Positions 26,042 through 37,494 of a stretch of DNA of 64,000 bases are shown here, in pieces. The first letter of the stretch is position 1; every line of letters starts with the position of its first letter. The translations under genes and the position numbers were made by a program. The notes under the pieces are model-generated. The model did no database searches. It worked only from the letters and a program-made list of their open reading frames with translations, and was not told the origin of the DNA. Source of the stretch: Mytilus galloprovincialis (taxonomy: Eukaryota; Mollusca; Bivalvia; Mytilida; Mytilidae); the NCBI RefSeq assembly GCF_965363235.1, contig NC_134849.1:46074122-46138121 (forward strand), given 5' to 3'.

Positions 26042-26185
26042 ATGATGTCTTCTCGTTTAATAGTACAGATTGTGTTGTTGTTTGTTGTATTGTTCAATGT
26101 CTTATTACTTTTTGGTAAATGGAGGGGTTCTTGTGATACGTTTGGTGATTTTTTTATGCCAAATCTAACAGAAATGACGAAACAG
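26042..26185 (+). CDS. Tentative first exon of a membrane-anchored protein
   Basis: An ATG at 26042 (second ATG at 26045, A at -3) opens 48 codons that end at a good donor, ACAG|GTAACC, in phase 0. The product starts with a short polar stretch, then a strongly hydrophobic segment (about residues 5-24, ..VQIVLLFVVLFNVLLLFG), then basic WRG and a Cys-containing lumenal-looking part with an NLT glycosylation sequon. This is the shape of a type II signal anchor, as in Golgi glycosyl- and sulfotransferases. No downstream exon with a recognisable domain was found, so the call could be wrong; chance hydrophobicity in T-rich DNA is the main alternative. Confidence 0.28.
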
Positions 26186-26934
26186 GTAACCTGCTTATAA
26201 GAATGAAACCAAACAATCATTTGATTTTACACAGAAAAGTCTACATTACTATCAAGGTATGTTTTGTGAATATCTTGGTGAGTTTGACTAGTCCTGTCAG
26301 TTAAAAAAGTTAAATCGTTAAGCACTACGGTTTATTGTTTTGACTTTCAGTAAATTTTTACAGAGTGGTATAAAAGGAGTTATTTTTATTCAATAATAAC
26401 TCCAGGCTTGTATTCCAAATTATGTTAGTATTCATTTAACTCTAAAGCGTGATTATGAAGCCCAGTTTGGTCACTCCAAGCTGAAACTTGTTAAAAATAG
26501 CCCTTTTCTCGAGTGACATTTTCAGGAAAGCTTAATGCGAATATTAGAATCTTAATTTCGATGATGTACAATGTAATCTGTTCAACTTTCTTATCAGCAA
26601 CGCAATTATGCCCACATTTTATGTTTAAGTAAACATTTTCTGCTTACACATCTTTCTTCTCTTGGACATTCATGTCCATTTTGTAGTTGCATGGGAGCAA
26701 TGGCATACTCAGAAATTTCGTTTTCATCTTAGATACATAAACTTTTAGATGGTTATACCCAGATGAGAGAAATAACTATAAGATATCCATATATTTGTGA
26801 AATATTGATGATCGGAACGGTATATTAACATTTAAATTTCGGACATTAGATCAACTAGAGATTCCTATACCGGACAGTATGTGATACTAACCTCGATATG
26901 AAAAATTTCTTTTAATGATCATTTTATAACCGGA
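26186..26934. other. Spacer, nothing recognised
   Basis: AT-rich sequence with no repeat family, RNA gene or exon that I can support. Confidence 0.4.
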
Positions 26935-27205
26935 TTAGCAATAACATGAGCAACACGACGGGTGCCACATTTAGATCACGATTTACTAACCTTTTCGGAA
27001 CACATGAGATCACCCAAAGCTTTTGGTGGTATTCGTGTTGCTCAGTCTCTAGTGTTCTATGTTGTTTCTTGTCTCTTATTATTTGTCTATTTGTCTTTTT
27101 TATTTTTAGCCATGAAGTCGTCAGTTTATTTTCGATTAATGATTTTGACTGTTCCTCTTGTATCTTTCGCCCCTATGTTATTACATATTTCGCAAATCAA
27201 AAAGG
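26935..27205 (+). repeat. Interspersed repeat (ACACATGAGATCACCC family)
   Basis: Two overlapping frames of about 90 codons are open here, but the sequence (ACATGAGATCACCCAAAGC, TTTTGGTGGTATTCGTGTTG, TTTTTATTTTTAGCCATGAA) is one I recognise as a common mussel intergenic repeat. A related inverted copy lies at 30870-31090. I treat it as non-coding. Confidence 0.65.
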
Positions 27206-27286
27206 GTCGAGAAAATAAAATAAACAATTGTTTTAAGCAATAAGACTTAAGAGAATCAGCGTTTATTACATATATATGTAAATCCA

Positions 27287-27470
27287 ATGTAGTGGTAACC
27301 AAAACATGTTGCTAACATTTAAACTGTCGGACAAAGCGACACAACTCAAACCTAAAAGTGTTTTTGTACGATTATTGTACAATGTAGTGGTAAACAAAAT
27401 GTGTTGCTAACATTTAAAATGTCGGACAAAGCGATACAACTCAAACCTAAAAGTGTTTTTTTTTTTATAA
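27287..27470. repeat. Two ~97-bp direct tandem units
   Basis: AATGTAGTGGTAA..AAAA and GTTGCTAACATTTAAA.TGTCGGACAAAGCGA.ACAACTCAAACC occur twice, about 97 bp apart, with few differences. No coding role is seen. Confidence 0.8.
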
Positions 27471-28049
27471 TTTATGCATGTTTATGATTTGTTTGTGCAA
27501 TCATTAATGAAAGTGAAATAGTATATAAATAATATTTCGATCTGAGCAGTCAGTTAGGTTCGATTTTTGTCAAAATAAGCTTAGAAACAACGATGATAAA
27601 TTATAAAATTAATAATTCGACCTCATTGAATCTGTATTTATGTGAATTTTAATTTTATCCCTCAACTCAAGATAGATTATTCATGGGCTAACGTGTTGAC
27701 TAACCATGGAGTCTTGCACGCCCGGGCTGAACTTGATATATGCAAATCTAAAAGATATAATATTGTAAACGTTTAAAAACGATTTCATTTTAATTAATTT
27801 CTTTTATAAATGAAAACATAAATGCTAAGCCTTATTAGAATTAATCAAGTTTATATTATTTGAAATGCAATCAAATAACAATATGTATAATAGTGAATCA
27901 TGAGCAGGGTTAGTTTGAATTGGATCTGAGTAAAAAGGCTTTCACGCATAAAACCAACACTAATTACACTACATTGAATCTCTAGCTACTATAAGGAATC
28001 AATTTGATCAATACTAGCAACAGCCGATTATCATTTTTAATGGTGATTG
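27471..28049. other. Spacer, nothing recognised
   Basis: AT-rich sequence without a supported gene, RNA or repeat boundary. Confidence 0.4.
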
Positions 28050-28330
28050 CAAACGAATGCTAAATAAAGGAAACAGTACCATGCTTCTGTTCAAAATTCG
28101 TAAATCGATTTAGAGGAAACAAATCTGGGTAACAAACTAAAACATATTTTATAAAAGGAAATAAAAGGAACAACATGAAGTGCCACACCAATAAACACCA
28201 ACATACATAGAAACGAACCATTTCAAAACAACTGCAAATATTCATGACTCGGTATGTACATTTTAAGAAAAATGGTGGGTTAAACCATGTTATATGGATA
28301 GCCAAACCTCCCGCTTATATGACAATGTTA
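28050..28330 (-). repeat. Partial interspersed repeat (ATGGTGGGTT family)
   Basis: Reads in the same order as 29985-30540, 40240-40690 and 52920-53345: AAAGG.AACAGTA, CAAATC.GGGTAACAAACTAAAA, AACGAAC, GACT.GGTA..ACATTTT, ATGGTGGGTT.AACC. It is decayed and shortened. Confidence 0.65.
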
Positions 28331-28796
28331 AAAACCTACCAAAAATGAACTCACTACTTGATGTTCAAAGCTCCTTATTCATGTTATTAAAGTGTTTCAC
28401 ATTTCTGTTATATTTCTATTTACCATTATTTGTCTCTTACTGTGTTGGAAATGATACCAATTGTATCATCAAATTACTCAAATAAGCCAGCTCGTTTTCA
28501 CATTGTTCATTTATGTCTATTTTTATCGGCTTTGTTAATATCAACAAAACTTCCAATTAATATTGGACTAATCTTCACGTTGGTAACTGTTGGAATAAAC
28601 AATAAAAGATAAAAATGAAGATATTTGGTTACTAGTATTTCTCATATGTAGCTTTTTTTGTTTATTTCAATAATCTAATGGAAATGACATGTGTATGGCA
28701 TCACAGTGATAAATATCGGACACTTTTGCACTTATATGATCCATATATATAAATTCAACTATAAAGACCACAGAGAGCTGAAATATTCTTTCAGTC
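28331..28796. other. Spacer, nothing recognised
   Basis: Two short overlapping frames exist but have no domain, no paralogue and no splice context. I see no gene. Confidence 0.4.
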
Positions 28797-29470
28797 TACG
28801 TGGCCGAATGGGCCAGAGCGTTGGAAACAGTGCAGTCGGTGTTAGCATGAGTTCGAATCCAGGGAAGAACATAAAATATCTCCCACAAATTTGCAGATTT
28901 AACATTGTTGTGTTGATATTGAAAGTGAATAAGTGGTCAAGAGGCTGTGTTTTCCTGATATCCTTAAGGATGTACTTAGGTGAGGTTAGGTGAAAATTAA
29001 TAAATCAAGAATTTGAAATTGATACTATAAGCTGGTAGAGTATTCCTCAAGGATAGAAATAAGCTAAAAATATTGATAGATCATGGACTTCCTTTTCGAG
29101 ATATTTGAGATTTAAAATATGGCGGCAAAAGGCCGACTCGGACTTTTACCTTATATTTGCATTGGTATTATTTGGGTCTCAAAACAAAGAAAGAAAATCA
29201 AGAAACTTCTAAAATTTTGGTAAATGACCTTTCATGAGCTATTTAGTCTTATATGAAAAAATAAATGGGTCAAAATATTTTACCTTGTATTGTATGGAAA
29301 AACACCAAGGAGTCCGAACATTTGACATGAACTCCTAAACCTCACCTAAGTACATTCTTAAAGCATAAGTTTGAATCCCGTCGAGGGGAGAACAAGAATA
29401 TGCATCCGCAAATTTGCATTTAACATTTAAATTTGTTCTGCTGAAATTTAGAGTAATTATAATTATCAAG
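28797..29470 (+). mobile_element. tRNA-derived SINE pair, second member split by a MITE
   Basis: The first member starts near 28799 with a box-A-like TGGCCGAATGGGCCAGAGCG and a box-B GAGTTCGAATCC (about 28849). The head of a second tRNA-like unit starts near 28933 (GTGGTCAAGAGGCTG) and is interrupted at 28968. It resumes at 29362 with AAGTTTGAATCCCGTCGAGGGG (box B) and a body similar to the first (CCGCAAATTTGCATTTAACATT against CCACAAATTTGCAGATTTAACATT). The tRNA-like parts resemble Ser/Leu-type tRNAs. They are not functional tRNA genes, because the cloverleaf is incomplete. Confidence 0.65.
28968..29357. mobile_element. 390-bp TTAA-flanked MITE inside a SINE
   Basis: TTAA target duplications at 28964-28967 and 29358-29361 bracket an element whose ends are inverted repeats: GGATGTACTTAGGTGAGGTT on the left, and the complement of GAATGTACTTAGGTGAGGTT on the right. 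There is no transposase frame. TTAA targets are used by the piggyBac and Kolobok superfamilies; the ends start with G rather than the CC of classic piggyBac, so the family is left open. Confidence 0.85.
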
Positions 29471-29984
29471 TTATATGTATTTACAAACAAAATCACAATA
29501 AAGAAGTTAAGACAAAATGTTAACTTTAGAATCAATAATTCATTTTATTAGTAAACATTTGTTTATAAAATTAAGCTACATTAATTTTTATCAAAAGAGG
29601 TAAATTGAGTTCATGGATTTGAAAATTTTGATCGATGATTTGTCGCTTTTGTTGTTTATCATCATCCTTTTATTACTGAACGCAATGAAGTTTAATATCA
29701 CCATTATATTTCTCATTTTTAAAAGCACTTAACGTGTTGTCTATATCAACATTATAAAGATTATGTGTAGCCTTCTCCATTCATTTTTCAAACGGGTATG
29801 ATGAAGTGTGTGAGCGAATCCGTTGTATGCATATCTAACATATTCAACTAAGATTTAATGGAACAAATATTTCAGTTTATCATATTTTAAATAATAATCA
29901 ACACAATATTGAAAAGAAGTATAATCATTATATAAAAACAAATACAAATTTGTTACTCTTTTCTTGGTCAAATCAATAGCTCTA
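29471..29984. other. Spacer, nothing recognised
   Basis: AT-rich sequence with no supported gene or repeat. Confidence 0.4.
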
Positions 29985-30540
29985 AATAAAGGCAACAGTA
30001 GTATACCGTTGTTCAAAACTCATAAATATATGGACAAAAAACAAAATCGGGGTAACAAACTAAAACTGAGGGAAACGCATTAAATATTAGAGGGGAACAA
30101 CGACACAACATTAAAATGTAACACACACAGCAACGGACTAAGCATTAGACAAAATCCGATGAGAATAACCAATATAACATCAAAACCAAATACATGAATT
30201 TGGGATAGAAAAGTAACGTGACACGTCTTATAGTACACTCAAATATAGGAGAAAACAAACGACACAACGGAAACACAACGTAAAACTGTTACACACACAG
30301 AAACGAACTATGATATAACTATGGCCATTTTCCTGACTTGGTACAGGACATTTTTAAAGAAAAAAATGATGGGTTGAACCTGGTTTTGTAGCATGCCAAA
30401 CCTCGCACTTTGATGGCATTGTTAAATATAACATCAAAATGACAACATAATAATACAGGACCACAATACAAACAAATAGGAGAACGTATTAGAAACACAC
30501 GAACAACAGATAACAAAAGGCATCAGGCTTAAAATTCATT
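29985..30540 (-). repeat. Interspersed repeat with internal duplication
   Basis: Begins AAAGGCAACAGTAGTATACCG, and contains TAACACACACAG.AACGAACTA twice (about 30120 and 30290) and GACTTGGTACAGGACATTTTT near its end. The same family is at 40240-40690 and 52920-53345 (same orientation) and at 46970-47430 and 57112-57728 (opposite orientation). Confidence 0.75.
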
Positions 30541-30869
30541 ATGTCAAAAACGTAAGTGACATAACGAGTATTTCCCCTTTGGTTGGTGTATATACAAAAG
30601 ATGTTTACTACGTGTTATACTTATAAATTTCAAAGATACCTGGTTTACAATTGTGTATGCAAGACGAGTCTACAAAACAAATCCACCAGTGACGCACAAA
30701 TCTTTGCAAATTTTAGATAATTCCTTTACTTACCTACTGACTGCAGGGGGAAAAAGTTAACAACCTAACAAGCTGAACGGACAAATATGCGTCTGATTCA
30801 TTTGCACTGTTAAACATCAATTTGTGCTCATGCAATAAGAATGTTGCAAAACACAGGTAAAAGATACCA
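30541..30869. other. Spacer, nothing recognised
   Basis: No supported gene. The piece near 30630-30690 (CCTGGTTTACAATTGTG, GACGAGTCTACAAAACAAATCCACCAGTGACG) resembles the GACGAAACGCGCGTCTGG repeat family in inverted, decayed form. Confidence 0.4.
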
Positions 30870-31090
30870 GAGGGACATTAAAACTCATAAGTCGATAATA
30901 AAGTGACAACTCCATGAAAAAAAGACAAACCATTACACAGAAAACCTAACACAGACAGCCAAAAACTTAAGACAAACACGAACCCCCACCAAAACTTGGG
31001 ATGATCAAAGGTGCCCTGAAAGGGTAAGCAGATTGATGTACTTGCTTTCGTGTATTGAATACTGCCGCTCAGATCAAGAAGTTCATTAAG
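30870..31090 (-). repeat. Interspersed repeat, minus orientation
   Basis: Contains ACTCATAAGTCGATAATAAAG, GACAACTCCATG, ACACGAACCCCCACCAAAAC and TTGGGATGATC, the reverse complement of the repeat type at 26935-27205. A 92-codon minus frame across it is treated as repeat-derived. Confidence 0.6.
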
Positions 31091-31829
31091 CTGTTCAAAC
31101 ATATTAGATAACAACAAATCTCGATAATCTTTGATAAGGAGACAATAGTTGTACATTTATTCGAATTTTTCATAAAAATCTACATAGACATTATGCAAAC
31201 ATGTGATTGTTATTTTCACTGATCATTTCTTTTTGATAAGATTAAATTTAAATACAGTTATACAAGGACCTCCGTCTGTCATATAATTTTTTTTTATATA
31301 AAATCAGATTGAGTGTTTTAACTTTCAGCACGATATAAAATATAGCTTTTGTCTACTACGATAGTTTTCCTTTGGTGTTGTTATGTAGTTATACAACTTA
31401 TTCACTCGAGTATGGATTTCTATTATTTGACAGTTTCATTTCGCTGGTATTCAGATAAAGATGAAACCAAAGATGTAAGAAACAAACAGATTAAAGAATT
31501 ATGAATTATTAGTTGACAAAAAAAGGACATAATTTTTGTATGGTACAAAATGCACTCCAATGAAACATGCACATTCGTTGAGAGCCAAGACTCCAAGTTG
31601 AAGACCGAACTTTGACCTAAAATGGTTTACTTTTACAAATGGTTATTTGGATGGAGAGTTGTCTCATCTACAGACAAAGCCCCTATTTTAATACAATTGA
31701 TTAATTTGATCACCTCTATAAGCATTGAATTCTAAAACAATGTAATGTTTACTATTAGTCTAGTCAAAATAGTATTTGACATAAAAAATAATTGCAACAG
31801 AATTTGTTTTGGTATTTATCGATTCAAAA
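31091..31829. other. Spacer with a short repeat fragment
   Basis: Only the piece near 31595-31690 is assignable (CCGAACTTTGACCTA..TTTACTTTTACAAATGGTTATTTGGATGGAGAGTTGTCTC). It matches 34505-34580, a mussel-type interspersed repeat. Confidence 0.5.
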
Positions 31830-32480
31830 TGGCTTTCTTTGTAACATACCAAAAGTCTACCATGAGTTGGACCATGGATTTATTTGGGTGAAAAATAGCA
31901 AAATTTGTCAAAAATAGCGAAAACTGGAAAAAGCTTGTTTAACTTTCATTTTTGATGATAATTGTTCCAAAGCAAAAGATTAATAACAGTTTATACAGTG
32001 TTTAAGAAATGAAATAACATTTTAAATTTTTTTTTTATAAACATGAAATTTTAGGCGAAAGCATCCAATTTTTGTTGGAATTTGAGATTCACATAGTGTG
32101 AATTAATTTCCAAAACAGACAGTAAAATATAAATAATGGTCATAGAAGTTCATTTTTTTCTTAAAAAAAGACAAAAACCTTTATTCTAATCATTCTTAAA
32201 CTTTACAGCAATTCCTTAATGCGTAAATAATGATTTTGGGTAAAATTTAGTAAAATCAATCAAAAATCGTTAAAAACTGGAAAAACACCAATTTGGGGTT
32301 TTAACTGTTTTTGAATCACTCCAAAATAGACAAATGAAAATCTTAATATAATTATAATCAGATCTAACAAAATTCATTGTAAAACAATAGTAAAATAACT
32401 GATTTTAGGTGAAAAGCTAAATTTATCAAAAAATCGTCAAAAACTGGAAAAAAACTACAGTTTATATTTTTCAGAAACCA
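31830..32480. repeat. Degenerate internally repeated AT-rich element
   Basis: A block of the form T.AAAAATCG..AAAACTGGAAAAA occurs near 31905, 32255 and 32425. Each is preceded by TTTAGGTGAAAA- or TTGGGTAAAATTTA-like sequence, which suggests three decayed units of an old tandem repeat. No reading frame. Confidence 0.5.
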
Positions 32481-32583
32481 TTTTTTTCATTAAACACATC
32501 ATTTGGTGTCACAGTTTGTTTACAGTTGCATCTCATATTTAAATGTTAAGGAGCTTATCAGGTGCAGTTGGAAGTTCCATTAA

Positions 32584-33191
32584 GGTAGATGGGGTGTCTA
32601 AATTATAATCCATAGAATTTTTTAATAATTTGCCAAAATGTAGTTTATATTATGCTTTTTAAAAAAACGTAATAAAAAAATGGGTCACCGAATTTATTTT
32701 AATGCTACACGGTGTTCAAAATTGACAGATTTTGTATAGATTATGCATGGAAAACTCAATTTTCTGCAATAAAGCGTAAACTACACCATAGAATTTTGAG
32801 ATAACATATGAGAAGATAGTTTTAATAGTAATCTTTCAGTTAAGAAAAGAAAAAATGGGGTCACCGGACCCGTTTTCTTGCTACATAATAAAATAGAGAA
32901 ATTTCTAACACATTCTATTGTAAAAGTACCTTAATCTGAATTGTCTGCCTTTGCATTTGAGTTGCCTCCCCTTATGTGGCAAAGTTGGAAAAAATTCTAT
33001 CAAACAAAAGTTTTCTGTTTTTTGTAAAATACAACCATACATATGATAAAACATGTAATTTTCTTTATAGAAGTGGAAGTTCTTACACATGAATGACCTT
33101 CTACTATAAAAATTTGCACATTCTATTAAAGATCTAGACCTTGTTTTCTGGTATTTCCAAATCCAAGATGGAGGAAGACACCCTATCTACC
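32584..33191. mobile_element. 608-bp TTAA-flanked MITE
   Basis: Bracketed by TTAA at 32580-32583 and 33192-33195. The terminal inverted repeats are GGTAGATGGGGTGTC and GACACCCTATCTACC. Imperfect palindromic similarity extends inside (GGGTCACCGAATTTATTTTAATGCTACA near 32682 and GGGTCACCGGACCCGTTTTCTTGCTACATAA near 32858 are direct repeats). There is no transposase frame. Confidence 0.85.
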
Positions 33192-33295
33192 TTAAATTGG
33201 ACAAAGTTTTCCATGTTTGATTTCCCAACCATAGTCTGCATGGTCTGTATAGATCTATGTCAACTTCTTCTGATAATACACTCGAAGACTATGCA

Positions 33296-34190
33296 ATGGA
33301 ACGCCAACACTGTCTTGTTATGACCATTTTCATTATATGATGTGCATTTACCTTTATATGATGTGCAATTGTCATTATATGATGTGCAAACACCTTAATA
33401 TGATGTGCAAATATCCTTATATGATGTGCAAACATCCTTATATGATGTGCAAACATACTTATATGATGTGCAAACATACTTATATGATGTGCATATATAC
33501 TTATATGATGTGCTATGGAACGCCAACACTGTCTTGTTAAGACCATTTACATAATATGATGTGCATTGACCTTTATATGATGTCCAATTGTCATTATATG
33601 ATGTGCAAACACCTTTATATGATGTGCAAATATCCTTTAAATATATGATGTGCAAACATCCTTATATGATGTGCAAACATCCTTATATGATGTGCAAACA
33701 TCCTTATATGATGTGCAAACATCATTATATGATGTGCAAACATCATTATATGATGTGCAAACATACTTATATGAAGTGCATATATACTTATATGATGTGC
33801 TTATATACTTATATGATGTGCATATGAACTTATATGATGTGCGAATGTACTTATATGATGTGCAAACATTCTTATATGATGTGCAAAGATTCTTATATGA
33901 TGTGCAAACATTCTTATATGATGTGCAAACATTCTTATATGATGTGTAAATGTACTTATATTATGTGAAAAGATCCTTATATGATGTGCAATTATACTTA
34001 TATCATGTGCAAATATACTTATATGATGTGTAAATATCATAGTATGATGTGCAGTTACCATTATATTATATGCAAATATCTTTATATGATGTGGTTGTGT
34101 CATTATATTATGTGCTTGTAATCTTATATTATGTAGTTTGGTTTACTTCATTATATGATGTCGAAACGTCATTATATGATGTGCTTTCAT
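33296..34190. repeat. 21-bp minisatellite with ~219-bp higher-order duplication
   Basis: About 40 copies of a 21-bp unit with core TATATGATGTGCAAACATC, decaying to the right. The flank GGAACGCCAACACTGTCTTGTTA is itself repeated (about 33298 and 33517), so a 219-bp segment including the flank was duplicated. Because 21 is divisible by three, frames stay open on both strands for 60-100 codons. These are artefacts of periodicity, not genes. Confidence 0.92.
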
Positions 34191-35239
34191 CGTACTTATG
34201 GTTAATGAACATGATTACGATTCGAATGATTACTGTCTACGTCATAACTGATTCCAATCTGCTTCTGTTAACTATAAATCCGGCTCAAATATGAATGTGT
34301 CTATCGCTAGCGAGAGTGCAATTAATTGGAAAAATTAGATAATGCAATTTAACACAATCAACGTTTCAAACATTTCGGAGGGAGATTAAGATCAATTAAT
34401 ACAGGAGCTAATTGGAGAAATTTGCGGCTGTGGCGAAAATATGATAAAACAAATTTTGAGGCTCTTTATAGGTTGCTATTTGGGTTAGGCAAATGCTACG
34501 TGTTGCAGGTCGTACTTTGACCTATGAGTGTTTACTCTTACAAATTATTACTTGGGTGGAGAGTTTTCTCATTGGCTCTCATACCAAATCTTCTTATTTC
34601 TATTCATTGCAAAATACATCATTGAACTCACAGTCAGTTTTTAAAATATTTCACAACAATAGCTATAAAATTATCTACTCATGCATAATATGGCGAGATT
34701 GTTTGTTTTATAAAATGTTATTGAATAATATAAATGGTAAGATGTATAATGTAGTGTTACTCCTCCAAAACCGTACAAAGTCGGAAATATTTGTGATATG
34801 ACGTATACATGTAGTGTTTTGTACTTCCTTAGTTTGTCTTTGAAACATTTTTTTTCCACAGAAAAAGCTAAAATATCCAAATTCGGAGACTGCATGCTTA
34901 ATCCACGTTCTGCCCGCAAAATGCAACTAGATCAGGTTAGGTAATATTGACATATTTGTATATACAGATTGGTTTTTTTTTCGACTTATTTAAATGGAGA
35001 TTTTTTTAATTGCTAATTAAATTCTGCAACTTGAGTATGTCAACAGATTTAGAGTGGCGTAAACGGTTTCTGAGATACAGAGGGGTTGATTCTTGTTGAA
35101 GTGTTTTGGATTTTATTTTTCATCCGATTAAATGGTATTTTTTTCATTGTGAACTCATTTGATCCTTTTCGGTAATGTCAAAGAATTTTAGGTTGTTCAT
35201 ACGGTTATTTAGTTAAAAATTACCACATTATTGATATTC
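34191..35239. other. Spacer with one repeat fragment
   Basis: The piece at about 34495-34600 (GGTCGTACTTTGACCTA, TACTTGGGTGGAGAG) belongs to a mussel-type interspersed repeat. The rest shows no gene. Short frames near 34493-34926 on both strands have no support. Confidence 0.45.
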
Positions 35240-35640
35240 ATGTAAACACCGAAATGTTTACTCCTGGGCTGGTGATACCCTCGGGGACGAAACGTCCACC
35301 AGCAGTGCTTTGACCCAGTTGTGTAAATAGTTATCAAAGGTACCAGGATTATAACTTAATACGCCAGACGCGCGTTTTGTCTACACAAGACTCATCAGTG
35401 ACGCTCCTATCAAAATATTTATAAAGCCAAAAAAGTACGAAGTTGGAGAGCATTGAGGATCCAAAATTCTAAAAAGTTGTGCCAAATACGGCTAAGGTAA
35501 CCTATGCCTTGGATAAGAAAATCCTTAGTTTTTCGAAAAATTTAAAGTTTTGTAAAACAGGAAATTTATATAAAAAAAAGACCACATTATTGATATTTAA
35601 TAAACTGAAATGTTAACTACTGGGCTACACATTTAAATTG
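35240..35640 (-). repeat. GACGAAACGCGCGTCTGG-type repeat
   Basis: Contains CTGGGCTGGTGATACCCTCG, ACGCCAGACGCGCGTTTTGTC, ACAAGACTCATCAGTGACGCT and GCCAAATACGGCTAAGGTAAC, the reverse complement of the 40780-41270 copy. A shorter second piece starts near 35570. Confidence 0.8.
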
Positions 35641-35689
35641 CTATACACATATGCATATTAATGGTTTTAGATACAGAAGAAACTTAATA

Positions 35690-36180
35690 TAAAAAAGAAG
35701 ATGTGGGATGATAGCCAATGAGACAACTGTCCACAAGAAACCAAAATGACACATACATTAACATTGATAGGTCACCGTATGGCCTTCAACAATGAGCAAA
35801 GCCCATGCCGCATAGTCAGCTATAAAAGGCCCCGATATGACAATGTAAAACAATTCAAACGAGAAAACTAACGGCCTTATTTAAATAAAAAATGAACGAA
35901 AAACAAATGTGTAACACATAAACAAACGACAACCACTGAATTACAGGCTCCTGACTTAGGACAGACACAGAAATAAATAATATGGTGGGGTTAAACATGT
36001 TAGTGGGATTCCAACCCTCCCCTAACCTGGGATAGTGGTATAACAGTACAACATAAGAACGAACTATAAAAATCAGTCGAAAAAGGCTTAACTCATCAGA
36101 AGGACAAAAATACAAGTGGACGTGGCCGAGTACTTGTACATCCCGACAACAAAAAGACACTAGGAACAGATCTGAGAATA
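35690..36180 (-). repeat. Interspersed repeat (YHYPRL-type), minus orientation
   Basis: Reverse-complement match to 56262-56660, with CCAATGAGACAACTGTCCAC, GGTCACCGTATGGCCTTCAAC, ACTGAATTACAGGCTCCTGAC and CCCTCCCCTAACCTGGGA. An open 101-codon minus frame across it is repeat-derived. Confidence 0.75.
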
Positions 36181-36239
36181 GTTGCAGTTATCTGAGAGCT
36201 AGTTGAAAGCCACTAACAACTAATAAAAAAAAAATCATG

Positions 36240-37040
36240 CATCCAAGACTAAACTATCGAACCCTTTTTGTCGAGCCTTCGAAATTAGTCGAAAAAGCTA
36301 CACATAGCAATCAATCATTCTGTCGGCGTCGTCGGCGGTGGCGTCCACAAATATTAACTCTGTGGTTAAAGTTTTTGAAATTCTAATAACTTTCTTTTCT
36401 TAAACTATCCTGGATTTTTACGAAACTTGGACAGAAGCTTGTTTATGATCATATGATAGTACATTGTATAAAGAAGTAGATTTTGTAAAATTAAAATTCC
36501 ATTTTTTCCGTATCTAACTTATAAATGGACTTAGTTTTTCTGCCAGAAAACTTTACATTCACTCTGTACCAAACTTGGACAGAAGCTTTTTATGATCATA
36601 AGACAGTATCCAGAAGTAATTCTTTACTCTAAACGATTGAGAGTTATGTTTGTACTTCCTGTAACACCACTGTCACATTTAAGGGAATGTTTGGCGCTCG
36701 TAACCATGTGAACCTCAACAACTTTTGTATTTTTCTGTCCCAAGTCCGCAGCATGTAATTCAGTCGTTGTTGGTATGATATATATATATATATTTTTTTT
36801 TATGCCTAAATCTGGCCATTGTTTTTTTTTTCGTTTGCATTGTTTTTACCCTTGTTACTTTTGGGTCCTTGATATGTTGCTATGTGATATTGGATGAAAT
36901 CATTATTGAAGGTTGTACAGTGACCTTTGCTAACTTCTAAAGTCATTTGGTTATTTGGTCTTAGGAGGAGACCAATCTCATTTGCAGTCATCGCACGTAT
37001 GATTATTTTTTTATATTGTATACATCTTACATAAGTTGCG
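36240..37040. repeat. Block S1, partial second copy
   Basis: Matches the right part of S1 (about 19185-20400 and 49300-50310): GTCGAGCCTTCGA, TCGGCGTCGTCGGCGG, GGACAGAAGCTTGTTTATGATC, GTTTGGCGCTCGTAACC and GAGACCAATCTCATTTGCAGTC. It stands in front of copy C just as S1 stands in front of B and D, with an internal deletion relative to them. Confidence 0.8.
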
Positions 37041-37112
37041 GAGTTTTCAGTTCTAGTTAACGACGTTTTAATTAATAATATCTAAAACATACAATTCATT
37101 TGCAAGAAAGAT

Positions 37113-37118
37113 TTTATT
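37113..37118 (-). terminator. Poly(A) signal of LDLa gene copy C
   Basis: AATAAA on the gene strand, in the conserved block GAAAGATTTTATTAAGAAAAG, about 380 bp downstream of the stop codon. Confidence 0.65.
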
Positions 37119-37494
37119 AAGAAAAGACAGAAGTTAGAATGAAAAATGATTTTGTTAATTGCAATTACATCAAAATACGTATGTAACCTTCTAAACAATA
37201 TATAGATAAATCTACATTCAATAAAATGTTTGTTTCTAAATCAAAGATACAAATTGGAAAGGGTATATCTGACATTTTATATTTCATATTTCATTGAAGA
37301 GTGTAAAATACGAAAATATATTATCAATAAATATTGTCTGCAGTTTTTAGTAGATATTATCAAAGAAGGTGTAGATTAAACTTTAACATTAATACAACAT
37401 GAAATGATCAAACAACGCTATGACAAGGTTTATACAGCACTAAAGAATATTAAAAGTCCAATTTTTTAGCAAAGTCGTCCGTTCTTTTTCATGT

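Noticed and set aside
26946..27243. Two overlapping hydrophobic frames of about 90 codons.
   Set aside because: The sequence belongs to a repeat family with an inverted copy at 30870-31090; the hydrophobicity reflects T-richness.
33289..34103. Open frames of 60-100 codons on both strands with Cys/His-rich repeats.
   Set aside because: They come from a 21-bp minisatellite, whose period is divisible by three. No start context, splice signal or domain.
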